Below, piece by piece: positions 44,939 through 56,511 of a DNA stretch of 64,000 bases. The stretch comes from Thermoguttaceae bacterium (GTDB lineage Bacteria; Planctomycetota; Planctomycetia; Pirellulales; Thermoguttaceae): the NCBI GenBank assembly GCA_017447745.1, contig JAFSMW010000041.1:1-64000 (forward strand), in the 5' to 3' direction. The notes beneath the pieces are model-generated. The model made no database searches. It saw only the letters and a program-made list of their open reading frames with translations, and was not told where the DNA came from. Position numbers and translations under genes: made by a program. Positions within the stretch are counted from its first letter, which is position 1. Each line of letters starts with the position of its first letter.

Positions 44939-46327
44939 TCAGTCGTTATTGTTTTGTTGATTGTTTTGGTCTTCCATATACAAACGGCTAACGGAACCGC
45001 CAGAGTAATTGCCCTTGGTATATGGAATCGGTTGTGTATCAACGCCGCCTTGGACAACTGAGGCTCTGTTAGCACTAACGCCCATTTCCTGCAAGAGCTG
45101 TTCAAGGCTGATTTGCGGCGTATTAAATTCATAAGCGGCTTTGGTGAAGTTGGTAAACGTCATACGCACGTCTTCACTGGCGCTTTCGTCTGGTCTTTTA
45201 CCAATAATGAGGAAGTTGGTTGTTTCTTCCAAACGTCGAATCTGTTTGCCTTCGTTTTGATAACCGTCAACAACGCCGCCGTTGGATTCCAGCAGTTTGA
45301 CGAGTTTTTCAACGTCGTTAATGCCGTTGTTGTCCATATCAATAAAACCGGCAATGGCAAAATGACGATCGCCAATAACCGGCGAATAAATCTTATCGCC
45401 CGGAAGAATCGGATTTGACGGAATGTCTGATGTTACAACGCATTCAGCAGAATGCGGCCCTGTTACCTGAGTAACATAAACGCTTCCCTTTTTCTTGCCG
45501 CTTTTCATGTCGGTTTCCGAATTGGAATAAACGGAAAATGAAGCGTTTAAAGGAAGATTGTCTGCGCTTCCCAAGTTAATCGTTGCCTTTCCCTGAGCGG
45601 CAGAAATATAAAGAATCTTTCCATTGGGAACTTCTGAAACCCTGGTGTTGTTTTTTGCAAGTTGCTGACGGGTTCTGATATTGCTTCCCATTTGGACTTT
45701 GATTTCTTCATTTGTTTTAGCCAAATCGTTATTGAGCTTTTTGATAATGGTGTCGTTTGACGTTCCAGCAGCCTTGACAAGCCTTTCCAAATCGCCTTTT
45801 TGTTTATTGAGATCAGCTTCAATTTCAGCCAAAACTTTGGAGTATCGGTTTTTGTCTTCCGTAAATACTTCTGAACTCTTTTTTACAGCGTCAAGGGAAA
45901 CCGTGTTGTATTTTGTTCTGTTGTCGTTAAACGCTTTGAGGTCGTTGGCGTCTTGCTGGTTTGCGTCCAGAGTAAAGTTTTGAACCTGGATCTGATTGTA
46001 CAGATAGGCGAGAACGCTCGAATATGACTGGTTGCTTTTGGCAAAGTTGGTTGCATACTTTTCCATAACAGTTCTGTGCTCGTCAGCCAAATCCTGAACG
46101 GTCATCTTGGTTTCTTCGCCGGCAATTTTTTTCTTGTATTCATCCCGCTCGTTCTCCATTACCATAAGCTCGCCGTTTTTAATGACCTGCTGTTCTGACA
46201 GTTCTTGGAGATGCATTTCTGTTTCCATATTCATTTGATAGAATACGTAAAGCGTAACACCGAGCGAAACCGTAATCAAAAAGAATACGATTAATGCGAA
46301 ATTCCACCAGAAAGTAGCTTTAAACAT
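44939..46327 (-). CDS. TM-coiled-coil protein, paralogue 2
   Basis: A 462-residue protein: one N-terminal TM helix (ALIVFFLITVSLGVTLYVFY), a long coiled coil (about 35-235), then a beta-rich C-terminal domain (GKATINLGSADNLPLNASFSVY; ILPGDKIYSPV; a FDMDNNGINDVEKL-like stretch). The INLGS..NL..F.VY and PGDKI pattern resembles FlgT-C-like or SH3-type barrels, and the FIDMDNNGINDV part looks like a Ca-binding or toprim-like loop; both are tentative. Paralogous to the gene just upstream (62 bp gap). Probably periplasmic, anchored in the inner membrane. Confidence 0.6.
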   Translation of the reverse strand: MFKATFWWNFALIVFFLITVSLGVTLYVFYQMNMETEMHLQELSEQQVIKNGELMVMENERDEYKKKIAGEETKMTVQDLADEHRTVMEKYATNFAKSNQSYSSVLAYLYNQIQVQNFTLDANQQDANDLKAFNDNRTKYNTVSLDAVKKSSEVFTEDKNRYSKVLAEIEADLNKQKGDLERLVKAAGTSNDTIIKKLNNDLAKTNEEIKVQMGSNIRTRQQLAKNNTRVSEVPNGKILYISAAQGKATINLGSADNLPLNASFSVYSNSETDMKSGKKKGSVYVTQVTGPHSAECVVTSDIPSNPILPGDKIYSPVIGDRHFAIAGFIDMDNNGINDVEKLVKLLESNGGVVDGYQNEGKQIRRLEETTNFLIIGKRPDESASEDVRMTFTNFTKAAYEFNTPQISLEQLLQEMGVSANRASVVQGGVDTQPIPYTKGNYSGGSVSRLYMEDQNNQQNNND

Positions 46328-46389
46328 TTGGGTTTCTCCCTCAAACCATATATAATATACTGTTTGTTTACATGAAAGTGATTAAATCG

Positions 46390-47784
46390 TTATCGCGGCA
46401 TGACTCTGTTTCCGTTACGACTGCGGAAAGTATTGTCTTTTGAACGAGTAACGCCATAGGAAGGCTGGGAGTTTTGCGGCTCCGCGCCATTTGATCTGAC
46501 TTGCGACAATTCTTTTGTTTCCAAACGACTCATTAAATTCTGAAGCGTTATGGCGGGAATGCTGTAACGTTTTGCCTGAGAAACAAAGTTTTTGAATGCT
46601 GCTGCTTCTGCGGGATTCTTGTCTTCATCCGGCGGAGTTCCGACTACGTAAAACTGGGTTTCTGCAACGATTTTCCCGTGAGTGGTCGTTCCGTCGAGGT
46701 AAGCGTCGCAAACGTCTCCGTGTTGCTGAATATACGTCAAAATGCGGTCGATGTCGTTTTTGCCATCGCCGGTTACGTCGAGCGTTCCGCACAGAGCGTA
46801 CCGAACGTGTTCGCCAGCAGTCCATCCTTTGGTGAAAATTTTATCTCCAGGCGTAATCGGATCGCTTGATGAAAACTCGTTGGCGTAACAAAGCGCCTGA
46901 TTGCTGTTGACCTGGAACACCTGTAAGGTTCCTTTAGGACTGGTTGTGCTGGAGGTTGTATTGGCGGGATAAATGCTGAAAGTTTGCTGATCCCGAAGAT
47001 TGTTAACCGACCCGAGGTTAATAATCGCAACTTTTGATGCGGGGTTATACGACAAAATCAAACCGTCTGGACGATTGACAGACTTGTTTGTTTTCGCCTT
47101 TGAAACGCGTTGCAAATCTTCCCGGACAATGTTGAGTTCCTTGATGCTGTCGTTAGCTTTAGCGATTTTGTCGTTAGCTTCGACGAACTGCTCTTCGTTG
47201 TCTCTGAAAATTTTATCCAGTTCTGCGTAAATCTCTGACTTGGCGTTATTGATTTTATCTCTTTGAGCAGAACTGGTATTGATAGCGGCAAGCAGCGTTT
47301 GCTGATCTTTTTTGGAGCTTTCAATAATTGAAAGAATATTTTTATGGTTGGTTTTCTCTTGGGAGAGGTTGTTAACCTTAAGCTCTTCCAGTTCTTTCTG
47401 ACGTTGAGCCAGAGTTGCTTTTTGCTCCTGGATTTTATTGAACATTTTAGCGATGATTTTGGAATAAACCCTTTCGCCTTCTTCCAGTTCAATTCCGGAT
47501 GATGGACCGGCGTATTTTTCCATGTCTTTATCAATAAAGTCGAAAACGTAATCTCGACGCATGGATTCCGGACAACCGATAAGTTCTTTAAGCTGTTTAA
47601 TTTCCTTTTGAACTCCAACGATGTCTTTTTCCTGTTGATTAAGCTTTTTGACAGCTTCCGGGATTTTGGCTTTATTTTCGTCCCATTGTTGATAAAGCAT
47701 GTAAACTCCAACGCCCAAACCTATGGACGCCAGTACAAAAAATATAATAAATCCGATGGTTACTGCTTGCTTACGAAGCTTCAT
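46390..47784 (-). CDS. TM-coiled-coil protein, paralogue 1
   Basis: A 464-residue protein of the same design as the gene at 44939: TM helix (IGFIIFFVLASIGLGVGVYMLY), coiled coil (about 38-240) and C-terminal domain (AIINLGSVNNLRDQQTFSIY; ITPGDKIFTKG; TLDVTGDGKNDIDRILTYI). The shared blocks show tandem duplication, though the linkers and tails differ (here basic, RSRNGNRVMPR). No enzyme motif. It is first in the probable operon with paralogue 2 and the giant VWA/STN protein. Confidence 0.6.
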   Translation of the reverse strand: MKLRKQAVTIGFIIFFVLASIGLGVGVYMLYQQWDENKAKIPEAVKKLNQQEKDIVGVQKEIKQLKELIGCPESMRRDYVFDFIDKDMEKYAGPSSGIELEEGERVYSKIIAKMFNKIQEQKATLAQRQKELEELKVNNLSQEKTNHKNILSIIESSKKDQQTLLAAINTSSAQRDKINNAKSEIYAELDKIFRDNEEQFVEANDKIAKANDSIKELNIVREDLQRVSKAKTNKSVNRPDGLILSYNPASKVAIINLGSVNNLRDQQTFSIYPANTTSSTTSPKGTLQVFQVNSNQALCYANEFSSSDPITPGDKIFTKGWTAGEHVRYALCGTLDVTGDGKNDIDRILTYIQQHGDVCDAYLDGTTTHGKIVAETQFYVVGTPPDEDKNPAEAAAFKNFVSQAKRYSIPAITLQNLMSRLETKELSQVRSNGAEPQNSQPSYGVTRSKDNTFRSRNGNRVMPR

Positions 47785-47995
47785 GGAGAGTCTCCTTTAG
47801 GTATAATGGTTAAAACTATCTATCTTAACATTATAATAGATAATTTATATTTTGCAACTCTTTTATAAGAATTTTTCAAAATACTTTTTTACCAATAATA
47901 TATTAAGCTCTTTTTTATATTCTGTCAAGCAATTTTTATTGATTTCCTCAAAAAACTCGCTTTTTTATGGGATAGTTACTACGAATGTAGGAATT
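47785..47995. other. AT-rich gap upstream of the TM-coiled-coil genes
   Basis: A 211-bp AT-rich stretch between the rhomboid stop and the next start. GGAGACTC lies close upstream of ATG 47784 on the minus strand as a ribosome site. No structure is convincing enough to call. Confidence 0.4.
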
Positions 47996-49012
47996 TTAAC
48001 GCTTTTTTCTCTGTAAAAGTTCACTGTAGGTCTGAAGCGTACGCTCTTCATCGTACGTGAGGCTGTTTCTTCCAGTCTGAGAAATTTTCCGTAAAATTCG
48101 GTCAGCTTCGTCAGCCAGTTCCGCTTCCAGCCGCGCGTCTCTTTCTCTCTGAGCGTAGTTGTTGGAGTCTTCTATGAACGAGTTGTTGTTTTCAATGCGA
48201 GAACGAAACGTGAAATCATCCTCGTCATTTCTGTAGGACCCATCATTATGAAAACGGACGCGGGGATCGGCTCTGAAGTGAAGCGCGGTTTGAAAATCGC
48301 CCATGAACAAGGCGCCCAGACGCGTCAGATTCCAGTTGAAGAAGAAATATAACGCTGCAAATGCCGCCGCGCCCAAGTGGACAGTGTACGCTACGTTGCC
48401 GCCCATGAGTCCTTTGCCAGTTATTGCGCCGTACATATCCTGACCGACCAAAAGCAACCCTAAAAGCCAAGCGGGGATTGGAATTGGCGGGAAGAGCAGA
48501 ATAAGCGTAACTCTCGGGTACGTTAGAGAAAACAGAATAACTGTTGCAGTAACGCCGCCGGAAGCTCCCAACAGGCAAATTGGCAAATTGGATGAAAGAT
48601 CGCCGTTCATCCAGGAGCAGAAAACCCAGAATATGTTTCCAAAAATGATGGAAGCAAGATAAAATCCGAGGAACTGCTTTGATCCGTATCGATCTTCAAC
48701 GAATCGACCCAAAAAGAACAAACCGAGCATGTTTCCGATTAAATGCCAGGCGCTTTCGGAGGAATGAGCGAATCCGCAGGTAAGAAATTTCCAATACAGC
48801 CAGGGTTTGTAAATGTCCTGAAGATGTAGTGAGAGGATGTCGGTAATAGTTCCAGAAGTTACCATCATGCCATCCATGTATTTCGGCGGTGTGATAAAGG
48901 CGTTCGCCAGCCATAAAACGACATTCAGGATAATAATTATGGTTACGATTTTCATCGGTTCCCGCTGTGCGGAGTAGGATTCTCGGTAGTAGTCTCGGTC
49001 TTGGTAGCCCAT
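47996..49012 (-). CDS. rhomboid intramembrane serine protease
   Basis: A 338-residue protein with six or more TM helices. The rhomboid features are HLIGN (His90, Asn94), the catalytic GASGG (Ser151) and the partner His212 (VHLGAAA), all intact. A cytoplasmic C-terminal tail ends in the DEADRILRKISQTGRNSLTYDEERTL type helix pair seen in many planctomycete and Bacteroidetes rhomboids. It cleaves single-pass membrane proteins inside the bilayer; the nearby TM-anchored coiled-coil proteins are possible but unproven substrates. Confidence 0.92.
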   Translation of the reverse strand: MGYQDRDYYRESYSAQREPMKIVTIIIILNVVLWLANAFITPPKYMDGMMVTSGTITDILSLHLQDIYKPWLYWKFLTCGFAHSSESAWHLIGNMLGLFFLGRFVEDRYGSKQFLGFYLASIIFGNIFWVFCSWMNGDLSSNLPICLLGASGGVTATVILFSLTYPRVTLILLFPPIPIPAWLLGLLLVGQDMYGAITGKGLMGGNVAYTVHLGAAAFAALYFFFNWNLTRLGALFMGDFQTALHFRADPRVRFHNDGSYRNDEDDFTFRSRIENNNSFIEDSNNYAQRERDARLEAELADEADRILRKISQTGRNSLTYDEERTLQTYSELLQRKKR

Positions 49013-49046
49013 AGTAGTATATTGATTATCAATTAAAGGAATTGGA

Positions 49047-49107
49047 AATAGTTAGGAGTTAGGAATGAGGAGTGAGGAGTTGAGTTCTCGCCACTCCTTA
49101 CTCAATT
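49047..49107. repeat. heptad element, TTAGGAG/TGAGGAG type with inverse ACTCCTT
   Basis: TTAGGAG, TTAGGAA, TGAGGAG, TGAGGAG and TTGAG are followed by CTCGCCACTCCTTACTC. It lies between the divergent rhomboid and UvrA-like genes. Confidence 0.75.
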
Positions 49108-49132
49108 ATATATTATATCAAAATTGTGGGGA

Positions 49133-49160
49133 TTGCAAGCGGACGCAAATTCGATATAAT
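49133..49160 (+). promoter_or_regulatory. putative promoter of the UvrA-like gene
   Basis: TTGCAA (49133-49138), 16 bp, TATAAT (49155-49160). The -35 sequence is the same as that of the polyferredoxin promoter. The coding start at 49180 gives a short leader with a ribosome site. Confidence 0.55.
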
Positions 49161-49179
49161 AAAAAATGGAGAAAGTAAG

Positions 49180-51531
<2,352 letters not shown>

Positions 51532-51548
51532 AACTTTGTGATAAAAAA

Positions 51549-51578
51549 AGAAACGAGAGCTTTTCGCGCCCTCGTTTC
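51549..51578 (-). terminator. terminator of porin gene 1
   Basis: AGAAACGAG (51549-51557) pairs with CTCGTTTC (51571-51578); on the minus strand a T-rich run (T7-T8) follows. It may also stop the UvrA-like transcript. Confidence 0.8.
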
Positions 51579-51609
51579 TCGCTTAAATCTTCTAAAATCG
51601 CGCTTTTGA

Positions 51610-52998
51610 CTAGAACGTCAGCATGACGTCAAAGCCGATGGTAAACTGGTCGGGGCGTCCGTTGAGAGGCTGGTTCTTCCAAACGCCGGTTGCGCGGTCG
51701 TATCGCAGTTCTGGTCGAATGTACAGGTTTTGATTTCCTCCCGGATGCCAGTTCAAACCGAGGGTGAAGGAGGTAACTTCGGTATCTTGCGAGCTTCCAC
51801 CAATATAATCTGTGTTTTTCAGCCACTCCGCTCTGAATCCGGCTTTCCAGCAGCTGTTAATCGTGTAATACAGATGTTCTCCCACTACGAGGACGCGAGT
51901 GCCGTTTTCGGAATAGGTCGCCTGACCGAAGTCTGTATAGTTCACAATTGTTACAGATTCCAGGGACTTGTCAAGATAAACGTCTAAAATAGCGGTGTGG
52001 AGGGAGCCAACGCCTTTTGTGTGTCCCCAGTTATACGGTCCCCAAAAAGCAAATATGGCAGCCATGTCAGCCGTTCCCGCCTGAAACGAGTATTGGATAG
52101 ACGCTGCCGGGTTCATGCGGTAGGTGAACGAGCCGGACGCCATGCCGTCGTTAAATCTGCTGTTGTCGAATCCGTTGTTCCAGCCGTTGACCCAGCCGAG
52201 AGTAATGTCGAGGTTTTCAAATCCGTTGTATGTTGCTAAAACGCCGGTTTGGCTGACGGGCGACGCAGCGCAGGTCAAACCTTTCGTATAGAAAAATCTG
52301 CTCGGGGCGGTTGCGCCTTCGTAGCCCAACAGTCCGTAAAAATGACCGAGCTTGACAGACCAGTTATTGATAGCGGCTTCCATATACAGCTGAGGCATGG
52401 CAAAGCCGTAGGAAGGACGATCGTATGCGCCTGTAGCCGGATTGTACATGTGACCGGTGAACCAGTTCTGATCCAGACCGCGAGCGGAACGGAAAATCCT
52501 GGAATCTTCGCCGAACATAAAATCAACGCCAAAACCGAATGCGGCGCCGTAACCGCCAGTAAATGCTTTTTTGACTGCGGAAATATAAACAGCGTTGAGC
52601 GCCGGAGTTGTGTTATTCCAGGCGTCGACAAGACCGTTGCTTCGATCTCCGGCAAAGTTGGTATCGTATCCAGCGTTCACGTAGCCAGACCAGCAAATGT
52701 TTTCGCAAAGGGATTTTTTGAGGTTTCCCAGAGCAAATTCCAGACATCCCTGAGGTTGGCAAAGATTACTGCATAAAGGCTCTGCTGAGCAAGCCTCAGA
52801 CTGGCAGCCCGTATTGCAATTTGCAGCGGAATCTGGCGCGGCGGCAGCGGCAGCCGGTTCGCAAGCTGTAGCAGCAGCGACAACCGGGTCGCATGCGGCA
52901 GAAACGCAACCTGACGCCGCAAATCCCTGACTCGTAAACAGGGCGGAAATGATTGCTAATTCAGCTAAGAGTGAACTTTTTCTCATGATAATACCCAT
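51610..52998 (-). CDS. BBP2-type outer-membrane beta-barrel porin, paralogue 1
   Basis: A 462-residue protein with a signal peptide (LAIISALFTSQGFAASG) and an Ala/Cys/Asp/Pro-rich linker (about 28-75). The barrel starts near CENICWSGYVNAGYDTNFAGDRSN. Family blocks are QLYMEAAINNWSVKLGHFYGLLGYEGATAPSRFFYTKGL, FENLDITLGWVNGWNNGFDN and a final strand GFDVMLTF with terminal Phe as used by Bam. Putative porin-2/OmpL-like (BBP2). Start is ATG 52998 or ATG 52986 (MRKSS); neither has a classical ribosome site. First by coordinate but most divergent of the four. Confidence 0.85.
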   Translation of the reverse strand: MGIIMRKSSLLAELAIISALFTSQGFAASGCVSAACDPVVAAATACEPAAAAAAPDSAANCNTGCQSEACSAEPLCSNLCQPQGCLEFALGNLKKSLCENICWSGYVNAGYDTNFAGDRSNGLVDAWNNTTPALNAVYISAVKKAFTGGYGAAFGFGVDFMFGEDSRIFRSARGLDQNWFTGHMYNPATGAYDRPSYGFAMPQLYMEAAINNWSVKLGHFYGLLGYEGATAPSRFFYTKGLTCAASPVSQTGVLATYNGFENLDITLGWVNGWNNGFDNSRFNDGMASGSFTYRMNPAASIQYSFQAGTADMAAIFAFWGPYNWGHTKGVGSLHTAILDVYLDKSLESVTIVNYTDFGQATYSENGTRVLVVGEHLYYTINSCWKAGFRAEWLKNTDYIGGSSQDTEVTSFTLGLNWHPGGNQNLYIRPELRYDRATGVWKNQPLNGRPDQFTIGFDVMLTF

Positions 52999-53021
52999 TT
53001 ACCATAAAAACATTGTATGTG

Positions 53022-53042
53022 CGACGCCTCTTATATCACGTA
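53022..53042 (-). promoter_or_regulatory. 5' leader motif of porin gene 1
   Basis: GCGACGCC about 24 nt upstream of ATG 52998 matches the position of the CGACGC hairpins ahead of the other three porin genes, though here the second arm is weak. Confidence 0.35.
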
Positions 53043-53202
53043 TTGTTTTAAATCGGTTAAAGGTACAATTTTATAGATATTTTTGCGTTTAATTTCGGTT
53101 GTAACGATTGTAACGAATTTACCGGTTGGATAAAATGGATAAAATTAGAAATGGCGGATGTCAGATGAGTGGTAAGAAACCTGATAATAAAAGACAAAAA
53201 AA

Positions 53203-53231
53203 GAAGTGAGAGTTTTTTACGCCCTCACTTC
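53203..53231 (-). terminator. terminator of porin gene 2
   Basis: GAAGTGAG (53203-53210) pairs with CTCACTTC (53224-53231); a T7 run follows on the minus strand. Confidence 0.8.
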
Positions 53232-53262
53232 CTGCTTTAATAATCGCTATTCTGCAAGGCGC

Positions 53263-54738
53263 CTAGAACGTCAGCATAACGTCGAATCCGATGGTGAACT
53301 GATCAGGTCGACCGTTAAGTATATAAATATCTTTATCGGAAAGTTTATCATACCGAAGTTCAGGTCGGATGTACAGGTTTTGGAGACCTGCTGGATGATA
53401 GTTCAATCCGATGCCGAAGGTTGTCATTTCAAAGTTGTTTAATCCAGATAGCTTCAACCATTCCGCACGAAAACCGACTTTTGTACAGCCGTTGAGATCA
53501 TAGTATAAATGCTGTCCCAGAATTAACGTGCGAACACAGACGTCAGGATTATCTGACTGATCGAAGTCTGAATAATGCAGAATTGAAACGGATTCCAAAC
53601 GTCCTGTAAGCTGCAAATCTAATACGACGTCATGTGCTGATCCTACGCCTTTTCCGTCCGCAAACCAATACGGTCCAACAAATCCGCTTACACCGCCATG
53701 TTCGCCTCCAATTTCAGCAGTTCCAGCCAGAAATGCATATTTGATGGATGCATATTTATTCATTCGGTAGGTAAACGCGCCAGTAACCATTCCTTCGCCA
53801 TATTCGCTGTTGTCAAAGCCGTTGTTCCAGCCGTTGACCCAGCCAAGGGTTATGTCGAGGTTTTCAAAACCGCGGTACGTTGCCAAAACGCCCGTCTGAC
53901 TTACCGGACTAACCTGGCAAAGCAAACCCTTGGTATAGAAGAAACGGCTGTTAGCGGTAGCTCCTTCGTATCCCATTACTCCATAAAAATGACCCAATTT
54001 AACTGACCAGTTGTTAATAGCCATTTCCATGTACAATTGCGGCATGGCAAATCCGTAGGAATCAATATCGTAGGCTTCAGAACCAGGATCGTACATGTGT
54101 CCAGTTACCCATGAGTCATCCCAACCGCGAGCGGAACGGAAGATACGGGCGTCTTCGCCGAACATGAAGTCAATGCCAAAGCCGAAATCATATCCACAGC
54201 CGCCGGTGTACGCTTTTTTCTCTGCTGCAACGTACAGGGCGTTAAACGCTGGCGTTGTATTGCTCCAGCAGTCTGTATATCCGTTGCTTCTATCGCCGGC
54301 AAAGTTGGTGAAGTATCCAGCATTCATATAGCCAGACCAGCAAACGCCTTCGCAGAGAGATTTCTTCAGTTTTCCAAAGAATAAGTCAGCGCAGCCGTGA
54401 GGAGCGCAGGAACCGCAAAGACCGTTGCAGCCGGCATTGCCGCAAGCGGAGCAGAAACCGCAGCCCGGAGCGGCAGAAAGAGCGCCTGAATTGCAGGCTG
54501 CTGGTGAGCAAGACGCTGGCGCGGCGCTGTCTGTGCTTGGGTTGTTGGAATTGCAATCCGCTGCAGGAGTGGAAACGGGATCAGCTGCGGCGGCAGGATC
54601 GCAAGCTGCCGCTGCTGCGGCTGGATCGCAGGCTGCGGCGATGCTGCCGGAAGCTGCAAATGTTTGACTCGCAAACAGACCGAAAACAGCTATTGCTATT
54701 CCGGTTAAAAGCGCTATTTTTTTCATGATAATACCCAT
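53263..54738 (-). CDS. BBP2-type outer-membrane porin, paralogue 2
   Basis: A 491-residue paralogue of the neighbouring porins. Signal peptide ends TFAASG; the linker carries repeated CDPAAAA-like units and several Cys pairs (CGFCSACGNAGCNGLCGSCAPHGC). The barrel has the same blocks (GHFYGVMGYEGATANSRFFYTKGL; LDITLGWVNGWNNGFDNSEYGEGM) and the final GFDVMLTF. It likely forms a diffusion channel of unknown specificity. Start ATG 54738 (MGIIMKK) or inner ATG 54726. Confidence 0.88.
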   Translation of the reverse strand: MGIIMKKIALLTGIAIAVFGLFASQTFAASGSIAAACDPAAAAAACDPAAAADPVSTPAADCNSNNPSTDSAAPASCSPAACNSGALSAAPGCGFCSACGNAGCNGLCGSCAPHGCADLFFGKLKKSLCEGVCWSGYMNAGYFTNFAGDRSNGYTDCWSNTTPAFNALYVAAEKKAYTGGCGYDFGFGIDFMFGEDARIFRSARGWDDSWVTGHMYDPGSEAYDIDSYGFAMPQLYMEMAINNWSVKLGHFYGVMGYEGATANSRFFYTKGLLCQVSPVSQTGVLATYRGFENLDITLGWVNGWNNGFDNSEYGEGMVTGAFTYRMNKYASIKYAFLAGTAEIGGEHGGVSGFVGPYWFADGKGVGSAHDVVLDLQLTGRLESVSILHYSDFDQSDNPDVCVRTLILGQHLYYDLNGCTKVGFRAEWLKLSGLNNFEMTTFGIGLNYHPAGLQNLYIRPELRYDKLSDKDIYILNGRPDQFTIGFDVMLTF

Positions 54739-54762
54739 TGACCATAAAAATCATTGATAATT

Positions 54763-54779
54763 CGACGCCCTTGGTGTCG
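54763..54779 (-). promoter_or_regulatory. 5' leader hairpin of porin gene 2
   Basis: CGACGCC/GGTGTCG forms a hairpin 25 nt upstream of the start codon, aligned with those of paralogues 3 and 4. Confidence 0.5.
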
Positions 54780-54953
54780 CATACTGTTTTTAATCGGAAT
54801 AAAGTGTAACAGGATAAAACATTCTGCCTTTTTTGCGGGTTATTCTGTTTGTAGCGGTTATCCTGGTTAGATAAAATAGATAAATTTGATTGAAGGCATA
54901 AAATGCTATATGAATATTACTTTGTAACTTGTCGATTGCTGTTAATTAAAAAA
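54780..54953. other. porin 2-3 spacer
   Basis: AT-rich sequence with no gene, probably including the promoter of porin gene 2. No clear -35/-10 pair. Confidence 0.4.
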
Positions 54954-54983
54954 TCCCCGTGAGAATTTTGCTTCCTCCGGGGA
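54954..54983 (-). terminator. terminator of porin gene 3
   Basis: TCCCCG (54954-54959) pairs with CGGGGA (54978-54983), with T-rich sequence following on the minus strand. The same hairpin design ends paralogue 4. Confidence 0.7.
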
Positions 54984-55062
54984 CTTTGTTATTTGATAGG
55001 TCAATAGACCACAAGCGTTTAGTGGTTCAAAGCTTCTTCGCGGTTTGCTAACCGCTTGTTTT

Positions 55063-56469
55063 TTAGAACGTCAGCATGACGTCGAATCCGATGGTGAACT
55101 GGTCTGGACGTCCGTTAAGCATAGCTGTATTTGTGGATTTGTCGTATCTCAGTTCCGGTCGGATGTACAGATTCTGATATCCAGCCGGGTGGTAGTTCAA
55201 TCCAATTCCCAGAGTTGTCAGTTCGGTATCGTCAATCGAGGTCTTCAGCCATTCAGCGCGGAAGCCCAATTTGGTGCAGCAGTTGAGGTCTCGATACAGG
55301 TGTTCACCCCAGACGAGGACGGTGTCGCCGTCGAAATCGCCGTAGTAAAAGAGGGTAACTGATTCCAGGTATCTTGTCAGCTGCAGGTCAAAGACGACGT
55401 TGTGAACGGATGCGTCGCCTTTTGCCGAAGCTGGCGCAATCGGTCCGAGAGCTCCCAGCGGAACTGCAACGTCGCATGTGCCAGCCAGGAAGGCGTATTT
55501 GATAGACGCGCATTCAGTTATATGATAAGTGAACGCGCCTTCGACCATGTTTTCGCCGTATTCGTTATCGAAGCCGTTGCCCCAACCGTTGATCCAACCG
55601 AGGGTAATGTCGAGGTTCTCGAATCCGTTATAACTTGCCAAAATGCCTGTCTGAGCTACCGGACTGACCGAGCAGAGCAGACCTTTAGTATAGAAGAAGC
55701 GGCTGTTGGCTGTAGCTCCTTCGTATCCAAGCAAGCCATAAAAATGACCTGCCTTGATAGTCCAGTTATTGATAGCGGCTTCAACATACAATTGCGGCAT
55801 GGCAAAGCCGTAGGACGGACGACCGTCGGACATGTGTCCTGTATACCAGTTTTCATCTAAACCGTGAACGGAACGGAGGATTCGGGCGTCTTCGCCGAAC
55901 ATGAAGTCTACTCCAAAGCCGACGTCGTAGCCGCAGCCGCCGGTATAAGCCTTTTTCGTAGCGGATACGTACAGCGCATTGAAAGCCGGGGTCGTTTCGC
56001 TCCAGCAATCTGTATAGCCATTGCTGCGGTCGCCGGCGAAGTTGGTGAAGTAACCAGCGTTCATGTAGCCAGACCAGCAAATTCCTTCGCAAATGGATTT
56101 CTTCAGTTTTCCGAAGAATGGATCAGCGCAGCCATGACGTCCGCAAAGCCCGTTGCAGCCGAAATCGCCACAGGCGGAGCAGGTTCCGCAGCTCGGAGCT
56201 GCTGAGAGGCAACCAGGATTGCACGCAACAGCCGCTGCTGGATCGCATGAGGCTGGCGCTGCGCAGGTGGCAGGCGCGGGATCGCATGCGACAGGCGCCG
56301 GGTCGCACGCTGAAACCGCCGGATCGCAGGCGGCTGCAGCGGCTGCTGGATCGCATGCCGTGGAGGTGCAGGCAGATGCTGCAAATGTTTGACTGGCAAA
56401 CAGACCGGAAATAGCCAGCGCTATTCCCAAAAAAAGTTTGGTTTGGTTTCGGTTCATGATAATACCCAT
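55063..56469 (-). CDS. BBP2-type outer-membrane porin, paralogue 3
   Basis: A 468-residue porin as read from ATG 56469 (MGIIMNRNQ); an upstream in-frame TTG at 56475 adds two residues and ATG 56457 would remove four. Signal peptide ends TFAASA. The linker is built from CDPA-type repeats (ACDPAAAAAACDPAVSACDP). Barrel blocks and final GFDVMLTF are as in the paralogues, including KLKKSICEGICWSGYMNAGYF and FGEDARILRS. Closest to paralogue 4. Confidence 0.88.
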   Translation of the reverse strand: MGIIMNRNQTKLFLGIALAISGLFASQTFAASACTSTACDPAAAAAACDPAVSACDPAPVACDPAPATCAAPASCDPAAAVACNPGCLSAAPSCGTCSACGDFGCNGLCGRHGCADPFFGKLKKSICEGICWSGYMNAGYFTNFAGDRSNGYTDCWSETTPAFNALYVSATKKAYTGGCGYDVGFGVDFMFGEDARILRSVHGLDENWYTGHMSDGRPSYGFAMPQLYVEAAINNWTIKAGHFYGLLGYEGATANSRFFYTKGLLCSVSPVAQTGILASYNGFENLDITLGWINGWGNGFDNEYGENMVEGAFTYHITECASIKYAFLAGTCDVAVPLGALGPIAPASAKGDASVHNVVFDLQLTRYLESVTLFYYGDFDGDTVLVWGEHLYRDLNCCTKLGFRAEWLKTSIDDTELTTLGIGLNYHPAGYQNLYIRPELRYDKSTNTAMLNGRPDQFTIGFDVMLTF

Positions 56470-56493
56470 TAACAATAAAGAATGTTGTATGTA

Positions 56494-56511
56494 CGACGCA
56501 TCCTCGCGTCG
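56494..56511 (-). promoter_or_regulatory. 5' leader hairpin of porin gene 3
   Basis: CGACGC-atcctc-GCGTCG, perfect 6-bp arms, 25 nt upstream of ATG 56469. In the mRNA the loop reads GAGGAT, a Shine-Dalgarno-like sequence. Confidence 0.6.

Noticed and set aside
49111-49179. longer N-terminus for the UvrA-like protein from 49126
   Set aside because: The promoter TATAAT lies inside that stretch and the ribosome site GGAGAAAG points to ATG 49180.
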